NCBI GenBank assembly: GCA_030141605.1
Contig: JAQGDQ010000392.1
Coordinates: forward strand, 188,001 to 219,816
Length of the DNA: 31,816 nt
Direction of reading: 5' to 3'
Source: Tubiluchus corallicola
Taxonomy: Eukaryota; Priapulida; Priapulimorpha; Priapulimorphida; Tubiluchidae
Part shown: one piece after another, positions 19,363 through 30,598 of the stretch
Layout: the number at the start of each line of letters is the position of its first letter
How positions within the stretch are numbered: position 1 is the stretch's first letter
Translations under genes and position numbers: made by a program
The notes under the pieces: generated by a model
Seen by the model: only the letters and a program-made list of their open reading frames with translations
Told to the model about the DNA's origin: nothing
Databases searched by the model: none

Positions 19363-22120
19363 CTGCATAAAAATAAAGCCTTATTCAGATTAGCTAGTTC
19401 CTTTCATATGTGAAGTAATGGTAGGTTTAGTGAGGAAGCAATTTTTACTGTAAAGTTTAGAGTGAAGCCAAAATCAGTTACGGAAAGTATATGTAGGACT
19501 ATGAGTAGGCCTATGATCTATCACTATTTAATACTGCGACCTGCAAGCCTAAATGTCGATAAAACCGTTTGGGGTGTTTGGAGCGAGTATTAAAGGCGGT
19601 CACGCAGCCATTCACTGGCTATCTTAGAGGTTGCTTAACTTTGGTAGCTAAACACGTTCGTTACCACTTGGCTATTTATCCCTGCTATAGATAAACAAAA
19701 ACTATTAGGCCTCTATACCCAAAAAGAAGGGGCAATAATGCCTCAGCAGATGGCCTTAAAAAGATCTTTCTTGCGGTTATACCTTAAGTACATTTCTTGA
19801 TTGGATAACTGTAGTCTCTTTACTCTATAGTCCTGTTTACATTAGACAGGAAATCCAGGACATAGTCACGCAGATGCAGATCTAGCTTTCTGTGTTCAAT
19901 TTCGGTGTAAACTGAGGACCGCAGGGTTGCATGGCCGGTCCCAGACTCCCTGGAATAGCTGCTCTGGCCGCTGGTTGTGAAATCACGTTACTATCAAAAT
20001 AGCAATGATGGCCTTCTGGCCAAATGGGAATCTTGACCCGCCTATGCATACATCAGAAAAACACAAAAAACACCTTTATAATTTGGCGACATACGTCTAA
20101 AATACATTTCCACAATGATAAAGGTACTTTGGTGTAGATTGCGAGCAGGTGGAGTTGGTTCTGCACTTGTTTAAAATTACACAGCAAGACCACCAGAAGG
20201 CAAGAGGACATTCTTTTTTGCTTGCATAATCTGAACACTGTGCGCTTAACTGTTTGGCAGCGAAATTGAAAAACGTTCACGCATAATCAACGATGCGCAC
20301 ACATTCCACGTAGTGCCAAATCAAAACTGACGGAAAAATTATATAAATTTTTACCCAGTGCATCTTATGCAGGGCAATACATTGCTATTAGAATAGCCTG
20401 CATTAAGCCACGACAATCAATTTTATTGTGCTGCATTTTGCATAGGATGAACAGAATTTTTCACTGATTGGGCACATTATTTACAAAATTCTTCCACGTT
20501 GTTAAGAGATACGTATCCTGGATAATAAATATTTAATTAACAGAACATTACTTCATTATCATACAATGCTTACATGTTTTGACTGGTAACATTATCCATT
20601 AACAAACGATCTGCCTACTTCTAATGATGCAGACGCTTATTTCATGCTGCATTACAACTACACGTTTCCCTATCACGCGTAGTATGCCCAAGTTAAATCT
20701 GTGCTTGTTGCGGTTTACTGGATAAATGGTTTTCATGCTACCATTTGACTGCAGGTTACGTGCAGTTCATCCACCAAGTCATAATTTATATGTGCTGGCT
20801 TGATTTAAATGTTAGGTCTGTGATATATAGGCGTGTGTATCACATAGGTGACAGCATTTTGCAAGAAAAAAACATCTTGACAGAACTCGTGATGATCGCG
20901 AAGCAGGGCAACCTAGGTATTTCGTCACCACTGTGACGATGGGGACATCCTGCACACTTTTGTTTTAGAAACTCAATTTAAAACACGAAACTGGTTTTGG
21001 AAATAGCCTCTCCCCTCCTACATCCCCCTCCCCCAAAACTGTGAAAGTAAAGAAATGAAGGAATGCTCATGTTAGATGTAAATTGGAATCATTCTTAGAG
21101 CACCTACTCCGCTTACTTATGTGGGAATATATATGTAATGTGCCTGTCCAATGTACAAGACATGAAGAAGGTTCTACAAGAATTCTCTATTAAGTACCAT
21201 TTCCAAATCTAAGGAAAGTGTGGCTGAACTTGGTAATGGGAACTCTTGGCCAAATTTTCTATTAAGCTACTTTTAACTACTGACTAATTAACTTACCATC
21301 GTATTTCACAACTTCTTTTGTGCAAGTCAGACATTTTTCTTTAATCTGCGACGTGTTGGCGGCTGTCAGGGCAAAAGGGTCATTGCAGGCGGCTACAACA
21401 CCCGTTTCTGTCACATACATGCAGTCATAACAGCTGAAGTGTTGAGATTTTACTGCAAAAACAGTTAATACATAATTCACAGTCAGTATGATTTACCTGC
21501 ACGATATGGCAGTAGTTGACAAAGAAGCTCTCTCATTTTGAAAATGTAACAGCCTAACGGGTCACGCGATGGTTTGGGCACAGGCTGTTAAACGCAAAAA
21601 CTTGCAGCGATGTCTAGAGAATTTAAAAAAAGTAACGGACAAGAACACCGTGAACCCTCTTTTTTCCCTGCTCCCCAGCTAAACTTTTTTAGATTAGTGT
21701 AAAAATTAAAATCGTTTTCTGGAAAGGTAAGAGCCTATTTTCTGCACTGGGAGGCGCTTTTATCTGAATTATAGTTTAGTTAATTAAACAAGTTCATACA
21801 ACACAATTAGTTCATCCAATGATAATAGTTTCACGATGAAAATTTGTTTTTTATCTCTTGGGTAAATTTTGATATAAATACGAATATATAAAAAAATCAG
21901 TGGAACAGATGGGACGAGAGAAACACAGACGCCAGACGGCATATCCTATAGTTTAACTATTTATTACCAGTTTATTAGTGTTAATCATCCAAACGTAAAG
22001 GAACTCTAAAGCCTAAATAAACTATCATTTATATATCCGCTGTAATTATCCTTTCACTACGTACTCACCAAAGGACAATATCATCAGTTCAACTATGATC
22101 ACGCAAAATTTATAATTCAT
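19145..22120 (-). CDS. Quiver/sleepless-type Ly6/uPAR three-finger protein, probably GPI-anchored
   Basis: Coding exons on the - strand: 22120-22069, 21452-21297, 19362-19145 (52+156+218 nt, 141 residues plus stop). Residues 1-20 form a signal peptide starting MNYKFCVIIVELMILSF. After it come exactly ten cysteines at 25, 28, 40, 58, 61, 79, 90, 105, 107 and 112, the number expected for five Ly6-fold disulfides. Subtype marks are CYDC, CNDPF, CLTC-x-K, RRC, CWC and a final LCN. N50-T-S is a potential glycosylation site. Residues 113-117 (NSSRK) followed by a hydrophobic tail suggest GPI attachment near Ser114/115. Known relatives modulate potassium channels and nicotinic receptors at neuronal surfaces or organise septate junctions; the role here is inferred. 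Convergent with PPP6R. Confidence 0.88.
19827..19920. mobile_element. Possible MITE relic in Ly6-gene intron 2
   Basis: The ends look loosely inverted: agtcctgtttacatt on the left and, reverse-complemented, ggtcctcagtttacacc on the right. The match needs a gap and no clear target duplication is seen. Weak call. Confidence 0.2.
21297..21452 (-). CDS. Ly6-like gene coding exon 2 (first finger region)
   Basis: The acceptor reads tttttgcag and the donor gtaagt (21296-21291). It carries SQHFSCYDCMYVTETGVVAA, then CNDPF, the NTS glycosylation site and KCLTCTKEVVKYD. It contains five of the ten mature cysteines and the DPF mark of the quiver subgroup. Confidence 0.88.
22069..22120 (-). CDS. Ly6-like gene coding exon 1 (signal peptide)
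   Basis: The ATG is the complement of 22118-22120. Seventeen codons of hydrophobic signal peptide are followed by one base of Val18. The donor GTGAGTAC lies at 22068-22061. Too short to show as an ORF. The start is chosen because it gives a signal peptide that joins in phase to the CYDC exon. Confidence 0.8.
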
Positions 22121-22436
22121 TTTGGAAAACACGGAACATATTGTACTTCATTTTCAAAAGCAGTCGTTCTTTCATGAACGTATACATAAGGGGAAACGTA
22201 CGTTCATAGTAACTGCAAACAGCAAAAGCAGCAAACAGGACTTTGTCCTGCACTAATGTACATAGCATATACACCGTTGCAAGAAGACTGAAAAAGTGTG
22301 CTGTGTTCTTAGCGTACGTTTACAAATGAACCCAGGCGAGATCAAAATATTAATTTATTTATTATAATTTCGTTAATTAACTTATAATTAAACTAACTGA
22401 AAATATTATGAAGTTCTAACACAGGTTGCCTAGATG
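22121..22436. promoter_or_regulatory. Upstream region of the Ly6-like gene
   Basis: This interval precedes the Ly6-like start codon on the - strand and must hold its 5' UTR or an upstream intron. I see no convincing TATA box or initiator and cannot place a transcription start. Confidence 0.2.
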
Positions 22437-22556
22437 AGTAGGTAGGTAAGCAGGCAGGTAGGCAGGCAGGCATGTAGGTAGGTGAGTAGGTAGGTTGATA
22501 GATAGATGGATGGATGGACAGATCGATGGATGGATAGACAGATGGATGAATAGACC

Positions 22557-22606
<50 letters not shown>

Positions 22607-22612
22607 TAGATA
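22437..22612. repeat. Compound tetranucleotide microsatellite
   Basis: Successive blocks of GTAG/GCAG, GATA/GATG and then a pure (GACA)n run of 11 units at 22561-22604, closed by GATA. It makes a spurious - strand ORF rich in repeated Cys-Leu-Ser-Val and Pro-Ser-Ile motifs. Confidence 0.95.
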
Positions 22613-22619
22613 AAATATT

Positions 22620-23320
22620 TATTAACCAACATTAAAACAATACATGCACAGAGGAATTAGGTGTGTAATTGTATGGTGCGCTCGGGAGTGGAAGCAGCAT
22701 ACCAGTCAATCGTAATTATAACTGGACTGATAGTTGTCAATAGCGTCAAACTATTCTAAGACAATAATTAACATAATTAACCTAATCAAAACGCATATAA
22801 ATATATAACGTGTAGAGCAATCACGCACATAATGGCTAACACAATCAGAAAAATCAAGTCAAATCAAATCAAAGCACATACTTATATACTGGGCAAAAAA
22901 GATTATTAAGGTTATAAGAGACATCGCCGGTTCACCAGAAAGCACGTCATCCATTACGTTGCGCTTGTTATACAATCACATTGGAGCAGTTTGTTTTCGA
23001 AAATTTAATTAGCTGCTAAGCCTAAGTTGGTTACATTTTCTAAAGGTACAGCTGCAGCATTTACCACAAACATCGTTTTTCAAAAATTTACACTTAGCAT
23101 TTACTGAATTCTAATGACGTGCAAACTCGTTTTGAAATATTTGGCAAGATTTATTTATTTAAATTTTCTAAGTTGATAAGAATGTGAGACTGCTGTCTTC
23201 ATACTACCTTTTATGTCGTTAATACCTGCATAATTAATAGCAACAAAAATAATCATTGTTGATGGTACAAACCTACAATTACTTGAGTTTTGAAGCCAAA
23301 TTTAGAAAACAGAAAATGTA
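22620..23320. other. Featureless intergenic DNA
   Basis: AT-rich sequence in which I see no gene, RNA or repeat structure. Confidence 0.5.
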
Positions 23321-23325
23321 AAAAT

Positions 23326-23395
23326 GGATTTGAACCAGGGACCTTCTGGCTACCTGCCGGACGCCACGACTGTTAGACTACCGTGTTCTCCAGCG
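23326..23395 (-). mobile_element. tRNA-derived SINE remnant
   Basis: Read on the - strand it has a B-box ggttcaaatcc (complement of 23326-23336) and, about 40 nt upstream of it, tagtctaacagtcgtggcg, which resembles an A-box/D-arm. The acceptor stem does not pair, so this is not a functional tRNA gene. Confidence 0.45.
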
Positions 23396-23399
23396 ATCA

Positions 23400-25320
23400 T
23401 GACAATCCAAAGTTCATTCAATCCAAAATAATATCCAAGGTATAGTTCAAATCCAACGTTTTCTAGTTTTCAAGTTTAGTCTCAAAATACAGTTGCGCGT
23501 TTATACCATCATTAATAAAAAATCTTGCTGTTATTAAGGTCGTAAATAAGAAATTATTGCTACTTAGTAATAAGAGGACAATTCTGTTGATGAAACATTA
23601 CCGTAATGTTCAAAGTATTTTTTATACATTTGTCGTTTATAAGCCTGGGGATGCTACAATTACTGCATCTATTATAAGCCTATGTTCTGAAATTACTGAT
23701 TTCCGCGGAGAACGTAGATTAACAAACGGGAAAATAAGACTAGGATAATTCTGCGTCAATATGATCTTCAACGTGATCAAAACATAATCCCTCCTCTCTT
23801 CTTTTTGTTTGGCTGATACAAAACATCAAGAGGTTTTGCGCTGTCAGATGCAGGCTGAGATGATAGCTATGATAACCGTGCAAGCTTCAGATTAAAGTCA
23901 AGCACACAGTGCCAGATAATGTGCCTCATACCGTGACCTTTCTTTCTCAACCACGGGCAGCAAACAATAGACAAAGCTAAAAACCTAAACGGTAACTAGA
24001 TAAATGCATTTGAGTGAAATGTAGCGATCGTAATAACGTCCAATGCAGCATTAAACGAACCTGGTTGGAGAGTGAATCAAATCAACGTTAAATTGCTTAT
24101 TTGTTTCGTCTGAGCGCGAGCTAAGACGAGGAATCGGAAAAAACAAGTCGGGGGAAGATTTTGACGTATTTAGTTAGACAGAGCAGAAACTTGCTTTTCT
24201 ATAAGAGAAGGAACGATAATAGATTTAAGAAACTGCCACATGATCTTTGTAAAATTTCTTCTTAGAAATTTTTCAGCATATAGGTGTAACCAGAAGACAG
24301 GATTATTCAACATGCCGTCTTGACTCCCCATCACATTCTACCTGTCACATCTACAAATTGTTATTTACAAAGTGTTACAATGTTACAACATTTATTATTG
24401 TTCGATTTTCGTGATACTCTGAGCTTGAAATTTCAAATCTTCTGGTCATTTATTTAGAACTTTAGGTATCCATAATAAATTTCTTTGTGTACGTTAGTGT
24501 ACCACAGCAACATTACAACTGTGACGTAACATGCGTGTAAAGCAAACCGTCTGCTGCACCAGTTCAGCCACTTCGGTTGTTTTACGTGGTTGATTAGTCT
24601 GTGGGTAGAGTGATTTACTAGCAGGATCTTGCTTGAGAACAAGAAAAAATGAACTAGATAAGGTTCTAGCTGGCTGTTAAAACTGTTACTATTACAATAG
24701 CTTGGACTGCGAGGCGTTGACAATTGTACACAAATGCGTTGTCTGGTACACTTAACTTTTGACCTTTTCACGATCATCATCAATCGCTGGAACTGTGAAA
24801 AGGCTTATTCCGATTTTGATAGCAAGATTTTTGTTGGCCAAACACAGAGGTTTTCGAATGCAGTTGCACACGTTAGACTGTATAACTTTTATTCGTTATT
24901 ATGCTTACAAGTTTGATAAAATCCTAGCTGAAATTTTTAATCCTTTCCTTGCCTACGTCGAAAATACATACTTTATAGCAGCACTGTTGCTACTAAAATT
25001 ACACGAACGCCTTTGAGATGTTGAAGAAACACCATTCCATTATAGACAAATTGTTTGTAATGAAATGGTCTTCCAGAATTGTTCTAATGAAGTGAGGTCA
25101 TACGTTCATGTAGCTGACCACGTGATTTTGCACTCTGTCCCTCTCCGGGTCACAGGGAACCTCTCTATAACCAAACGAACTTCCTAGAAAACGAAACTAA
25201 AACTTTACATGTGGTAAAGCCTTGAAAACGTGAAGAGTTGCATGCATACTTCCGACTCTATGGAAATAAGCAACGAGAAATTTTACGTTGGAGTCCCTCA
25301 AAAGCTTTGTAGACGGAGGA
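23400..25320. other. Intergenic DNA without supported genes
   Basis: Several ORFs of 60-110 codons on both strands lack recognisable domains, splice support or coding-like composition. I treat them as chance. Confidence 0.5.
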
Positions 25321-25330
25321 TACTGGTCCT

Positions 25331-26056
25331 GCTCAAGTGCCCACTGCACATGTATCCACTACCAAAGTATTTATTGCCAAAGGATTCTCTGCCCAAATGC
25401 CATTGCCCAAGTGTTTACTGCCCAAGTGCCCACTGTCCAAGCGCCAATGCCCAAGTGTTTACTGCCCAAGTGCCCACTGTCCAAGCGCCAATGCCCAAGT
25501 GTTTACTGCCCAAGTGCCCACTGTCCAAGCGCCAATGCCCAATAATCCGGTGCCCAAATGTCTGCTGTCTAAGCTTCTACTGCCTAACTATCCATTGTCA
25601 AATAACTGTTGCCCAAGTGTCCACCTATAAGATGAAGATGACTGCTGCCCAACTGTCGACTGCTGAAATTACTGCTCCTGAAGTGTCCACCTACAAGGCG
25701 ACTGCTGCCCAAGTGTCGACTGCTGAAATGACAGGTCCCAAGTGTCCACCTACAAGATGACTGCTGCTCAAGTATCCACCTACAAGATGACTGCTGCTCA
25801 AGTGTCCATTTACAAGATGACTGCTGCTCAAGTGTCCACTTGCAAGATGACTGCTGACCCAAGTGTCCACCTGCAAGATGACTGCTACCCAAGTGTCCAC
25901 CTACAAGATGATTGCTACCCAAGTGTCCACCTACAAGATGATTGTTGCCCAAGTGTCCACTGCCGAAATGACAGCTTCCCAAGTGTCCACCTACAAGATG
26001 ACTGCTACTCAAGTGTCCACTGCCCAAATGTTCGCTGCTGAAGTGGCTGTGACTGT
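25331..26056. repeat. 15-bp-unit minisatellite with 30- and 44-bp higher-order units
   Basis: The basic unit approximates ctgcccaagtgtcca. Left part: about three copies of a 44-bp composite around 25409-25540. Right part (about 25739-26040): about ten 30-bp dimers pairing caagtgtccac with a diverged tacaagatgactgctgc half. Because 15 and 30 are multiples of 3, several frames on both strands stay open and give long repetitive ORFs (176 codons on +, 170 on -). One 31-bp unit (about 25829-25859) shifts frame, which argues against a protein. Confidence 0.92.
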
Positions 26057-26059
26057 ATA

Positions 26060-27035
26060 GGTCTATGCACACTAGAACGGAGCGGGTATGGATCATATAC
26101 CTACTAGTCCAATGTCTCGTGCCTTAAACGCCTTGGTAATAAACCAGGTAATGGCATAATTAACCACAAAGAATAGACCTTGACATTGATTTGAGTTCGC
26201 ATAACACTATATAGCCTTGCCGAATGGTATAATTTTTTCCTACCATGTCTAATTAATTACAGTTATTGTTGAGCGATATCTCGCGGCAGGCCTTTTGCTA
26301 AATCCTTTTTCAGGTCTAAATCTCGGTACTGAAGGCGTCACGTCGTATCGCATCAGGCGTGGAATAGACCAGGAATCTAATTAGTGCAAATTGGCGCATA
26401 CACACCTCACTGAACACAGCACCTAGTTGGACAAATTAGAATCGAATTAATCTACGACTGCGAGCTGAGACTGAATGCGGGGATAAATGACAACTTATTA
26501 TAGACTCTTACAAATGATTAACTTGGCAGAAGCAAATCCGAGCCTGACCGCAATAACCAATAGGTATAATAAGCCATCGGAACTGATGTTTCCCTGGCCA
26601 TAATGCATTGGTGAAGTAGTACGCCATTCAGGCTGTTCCGCTGTATTCGTTATTATGTACATATGGATTAATTGCATACAGTTCAGCTATACGAACTTGA
26701 TCAAAATTTACTGATGTTTAAATCTAGAAACTGAATTCCAACTTGCATTGTACTGATATTAATAATAACATGGAAATAATTTTTAATGGCGTGAACTGAT
26801 ACAGTTAATAAAAATTTACACAACAAAAATGAAAAAAAAACACCGTGTTTCACTTTCATGTTTGTGTGAAAGAAAGGGTCGAAAAGCCGCAAAAGATCAC
26901 CTAACCTAAGGAATATTTTTCTAGTTTTATAATGTTAACACGCCCAGTAATAAGCGTAAAATCTAAAACAGGAAATAGAAACATGCGGAATAGAACTGAC
27001 TGAAACAATGTTTTGAATGCTATTACTGATATTCA
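26060..27035. other. Intergenic DNA without supported genes
   Basis: No supported coding, RNA or repeat feature. Short ORFs only. Confidence 0.5.
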
Positions 27036-27040
27036 TAAAA

Positions 27041-27165
27041 AATGAATGGATGAAAGAAAGGGTGGTTGAATGAATGAATCAATCAATGAATGTGTGAATG
27101 AATGAATAAATTAATTAATTAACCAATGAATGAATAAATGGACGAATAAACGAATGAAAGAATAA
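27041..27165. repeat. Degenerate GAAT-rich simple repeat
   Basis: Interrupted tetranucleotide runs (gaatgaat, caatcaat, taattaat, gaataaa). Confidence 0.8.
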
Positions 27166-28157
27166 CCAAATACTTAGATGGGTTACGGATTCCGGATCTG
27201 CTGAATAATTACTTACAATACTATTTTGGGATAGCCGAACACACGTGTTATACTGTTGTTCGGTAAATTTTGGACTTTTTGCTTGGAAGAAGTCCTCGCA
27301 AAGCACATTAACAACTCAGTTCTCCCGAGTCTTCAATTAATTTAATTCATTCTGATTGGCTCTAGCTTACTGAACGGTATGTGTTAGCTTACTCGTCTGC
27401 GTACGCTTATTCTGTCAGTCGCCACGGCTTTAAAAAGTTCTAGTGCAACTTTAAATTTTATTTGCATGCAAACAATGTGTTCTGTAAGTTTAGCAAGTCA
27501 CCTATTGAGTGAGCACGAATAAAAAATTCAATGGCTTCTCTGTCTTGCTCAGGTGGTTTTCAATCTCTGCATTAACGCATTAATTGGGTCAATTCTAACT
27601 GCTTTCTTCAGACAGTTTAAAAACTCTGTTTAAATGTCTTAAGTTAATGAGACGATTAAGCTAATTATTTTTCTGCCTACTGAGCTAGTTTGTGAGAACT
27701 ACCACTTAATTAGCTAATAAATGTAGTTTATGGTAGAAGTATGAGCGTTATGTCTACTGCATTATGGGAAAAAACTGAGAAAACAGCGTAATGGCAAGGA
27801 AATTGTAATTGTGGAAATTAAAAAGTAATGAAACGCGACTTGCTGTGACAAAAGATTTATGTATGTGTAGAAATTTTGGAACTGTAGCACACGTGTTAGG
27901 TGCACGGCGCGTTTGATTTTTTACCAATACTGCATTTTCCATGTCGCGTGGCATGCACTCCTAGTGAATTCTGGCAGCAATGCGCTGAAGTCTTTAGTAG
28001 GCAAGCGGCATCTCACAAACAACAGAGCAATGATGCAACATGTAAACATTTAGTTCACTTCCAATCTTTCTTTTCTTCTATGGTTTGTACTAGTTAATGT
28101 AACTATTATTTAGTAAAGTTATTTTGTTTTCAATATTTACTGTAACAAAAACTTTCA

Positions 28158-28605
28158 AAGTGGAAGAAAAGGCAATTTTAAAGTCCCAGAAAACTTTTCA
28201 CGCAAAGGTACTCGGCATTGCGTTTATCTGTTTGAAAGATTTATGTAACTAGAAAAAAATCTTAGCAATTTAAAATGTTCGAGGCAACAGGTAAAATGTC
28301 ACTGACTCGCCAAAAACGTATTTTGATCTTATCGATAAGATAAAGTAATTTATGCTTTTGTTTAGTTAGTGAAGTGTTTGCTACGAGTGCTCTGAATATT
28401 TTTTAAAACGTTATGCGATGTTATCTTAAGTTGCTTCAAACGACTTATCGCCTAACGGTCATTGCGGGAGTTTAAATTTTCAAATTTTATATAACGTTAC
28501 TGGTAGTGCAAGCTCTGTGTGCAATAAGACAACATGTAAGTGATATAAAATTTCAAGACAAATTTTTTAATGTTTATTTATGAAGAGTGTTTTCCTGTGT
28601 TTTAA
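28158..28605. repeat. Dispersed repeat, copy B
   Basis: A diverged direct-orientation relative of 4828-5455. Matched blocks run in the same order: gaagaaaaggcaattttaaag, tgtttgaaagatttatgtaa, a caaaaacgtatt block, gttatcttaagttg, gcaagctctgtg and aaatttcaagacaaat. Two copies in one 32-kb window suggest a moderately abundant family. The type is unknown; no termini are defined. Confidence 0.55.
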
Positions 28606-29230
28606 AATAACCTCACGGTATATCAATTTAGTAATAGAGTAAACAATAGGAAGTGGCGGACGCTGTCAAAACTGATGAGTCGGGACTTGATTGTCTAAGT
28701 GATTCTGCTGCAAAGTGCGGCAATTACGACTCACTTCAGCAAAACTGAACTGAACTGCACGCCAGACGCTAGACTCTCGACTGAGCAATAATTACTCACT
28801 TCATAAAAGAAATCAAAGCTCTTTGAATCGTGGCCAGAAAACTAAACAACGAAGATTGGCTAGAAAACTGCCTATTTGGAGACTCAACAACCGTGCAACA
28901 TAGGCCTTTAATTTGACTGCTTTTTGTTCGTGGAAGCGTTTCGTGTGATTCGTTACTGAGAGGAAGGTGAAGCAGCTTTGAACTCGTGATTAAATGTTTT
29001 TTAGTTTTCTTTGTACTCTTCTTATAATGTGGAACGAACCATATCAATGTCTGCTCGTTTATTCACACCTCTTCATTTGTTTCAAATTTGATTCAAAACG
29101 AGTTTTTGTTTATTAATTGGCACAAGTTGACGTAATCAATTAAATATGTCCATCTGCAAGACTATTTAACGCTACATTAATTGAATGGCAGAATTTTTTC
29201 CACAGTAAAGCAGGCAATCAACAGGTTCTG

Positions 29231-29240
29231 GGTTCGATTC
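29231..29240 (+). other. Isolated tRNA B-box-like motif
   Basis: ggttcgattc fits the polymerase III B-box consensus. No A-box or cloverleaf lies upstream. It could be the stub of a truncated SINE. Confidence 0.2.
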
Positions 29241-29429
29241 TGGGCTTAGGGTGAGCTTACGATTCTTCCAAGCGGTATACCGCTGCATGCAACTGATTCA
29301 TTGGATTGATCAAATTAGTTCTTTATTGCAAACTTTGCAAACATATCATACATATAATTAATAAAAAACAGATCAGACATAAGTACTGTAACACGTTTGG
29401 GTAAAACAAAATGAAACACAAAAAGGACT

Positions 29430-29690
29430 GATGATGATGATAATAATAATCTTTATTTAAAGTCGGCAATTAGCATTAGCTCAAAGAGCTATTTTTGAGC
29501 TATTATCGCCGACTGTAAATAACAACCTACAACTGCATAACAGAAACTATTATTACCCCACTTTTACCTAAATAACAGCAGGTACCATTTTTAAAGTCTT
29601 TGACGTAACCCGACCGCTGGTTCGAACACACGAGCTCCCAGACGGAAAGCAGACGCATTACCACTAGACTGAACCGTCTGGTCTGGTCTA
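29430..29690 (-). mobile_element. tRNA-derived SINE with hairpin 3' tail
   Basis: On the - strand the head, from about 29690, has an A-box-like agtctagtggtaatgcg and a B-box gttcgaacc (complement of 29619-29627). An unrelated body follows, then a tail with a strong inverted repeat (gtcggc at 29462-29467 pairing with gccgac at 29508-29513, extended by tagctcaaa/tttgagcta). After it come tttaaataaagatt and a short ATT/ATC repeat (29430-29450). This order is that of tRNA SINEs that borrow a CR1/L2-type LINE 3' end. No clear target duplication. Confidence 0.65.
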
Positions 29691-30329
29691 TTAATGAACT
29701 AAAATACACTTAAGACAGAACTACACAGACAAAGTATAAATATGTACAATTGTAATAATTCAGTTACATAATTGTTACATAAACAATAATATATAATAAA
29801 ATAGTTACGTAGCAACACATAAGAGCAACGTGGCGCAGTTTTATTTTCACTGTCAGTTCGACTCGCTGATTCACTTATTCAGTTTGTTACATATTGATCA
29901 GAAGTCTACTAATCAGGTGAGGACTCTTAAACAAACCATGACATAATTAATAAGAACAGGTGGAATCTCCTCTATTTAGCCACGTTAATAACATACTTGA
30001 AGCCGTAGAAAGCCTCAATGGTGCAATGGTGTGTTTCTGTTCTTCATCTTCCTTAGCCTCTATGGCTTCCGCGAAGTGTCCAGAGCATTTTCTAATCTTT
30101 TCTGCTCTTATTACTGTAAACCTTTACAGTTTACTCAATATCAGTGCACTGAGTATCACCTGCAATGATAACCTATGCTGTCGCACATTTAGTTTGCGAT
30201 TTATTTAAATTACTGCAATAATAATGTACCGTATGTGCTGCCACCTACATTTGAAAATATTTATTATTGAATTGACTCAAGTTTAATCCAGGTTATGACT
30301 TTGGTCAGTGCTGCTTAGTCACCTGTACC

Positions 30330-30598
30330 TGTTGGGCTTCCCATATATGGTAGTGTTGATTGCTAGTGTGGTTTACCAGCCAATCAGGTAAGCTCGGTGT
30401 GTGCATGTGACTTGGCTAGCTCTGCCAAGGCAGCGGGGGCTTTTTTCTTGAATCTTAAGCATTGCTGTTGAATGTTTACCAGGTGTGTTCTCTCTTGTAA
30501 ATAATAGTGTAGTATGTATAAATAGAAATAAAGTATTTCACAGTTCAACACAATTTCATAGCTTTGTTTCAACCACTAGAGTGAACCAACCTACAACA
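30330..30598 (+). mobile_element. Possible solo or truncated copia-type LTR
   Basis: Starts TGTTGGGC and ends CTACAACA, the TGTTG...CAACA termini common in Ty1/copia LTRs. Inside are tataaatag and, two bases later, aataaag, a compact promoter and poly(A) arrangement usual in LTRs. No 5-bp target duplication (gtacc against gtcta), and no primer-binding site or polyprotein follows, so it may be a decayed fragment. An alternative right end is CAACA at 30546-30550. Confidence 0.35.

Noticed and set aside
22393-22632. 79-codon - strand ORF with repeated Cys-Leu-Ser-Val and Pro-Ser-Ile motifs
   Set aside because: A translation of the tetranucleotide microsatellite; low-complexity artefact.
23326-23395. 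Functional tRNA gene
   Set aside because: The B-box is good, but the acceptor and anticodon stems do not pair convincingly. Better explained as a SINE remnant.
24734-25016. Overlapping 60- and 85-codon + strand ORFs
   Set aside because: Two frames are open over the same AT-rich stretch, neither resembles a known protein, and no splice partners are seen.
25230-25760. 176-codon + strand ORF read as a repetitive secreted or structural protein
   Set aside because: Open frames also exist on the other strand and in other phases because the unit length is a multiple of three. A 31-bp unit breaks frame downstream, and there is no signal peptide or splice support.
29942-30113. - strand open stretch with a charged, coding-like composition (AEAIEAKEDEEQK)
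   Set aside because: No Met and no family recognised. Possible acceptors upstream are ambiguous. It could be an exon or a transposon scrap but cannot be supported.
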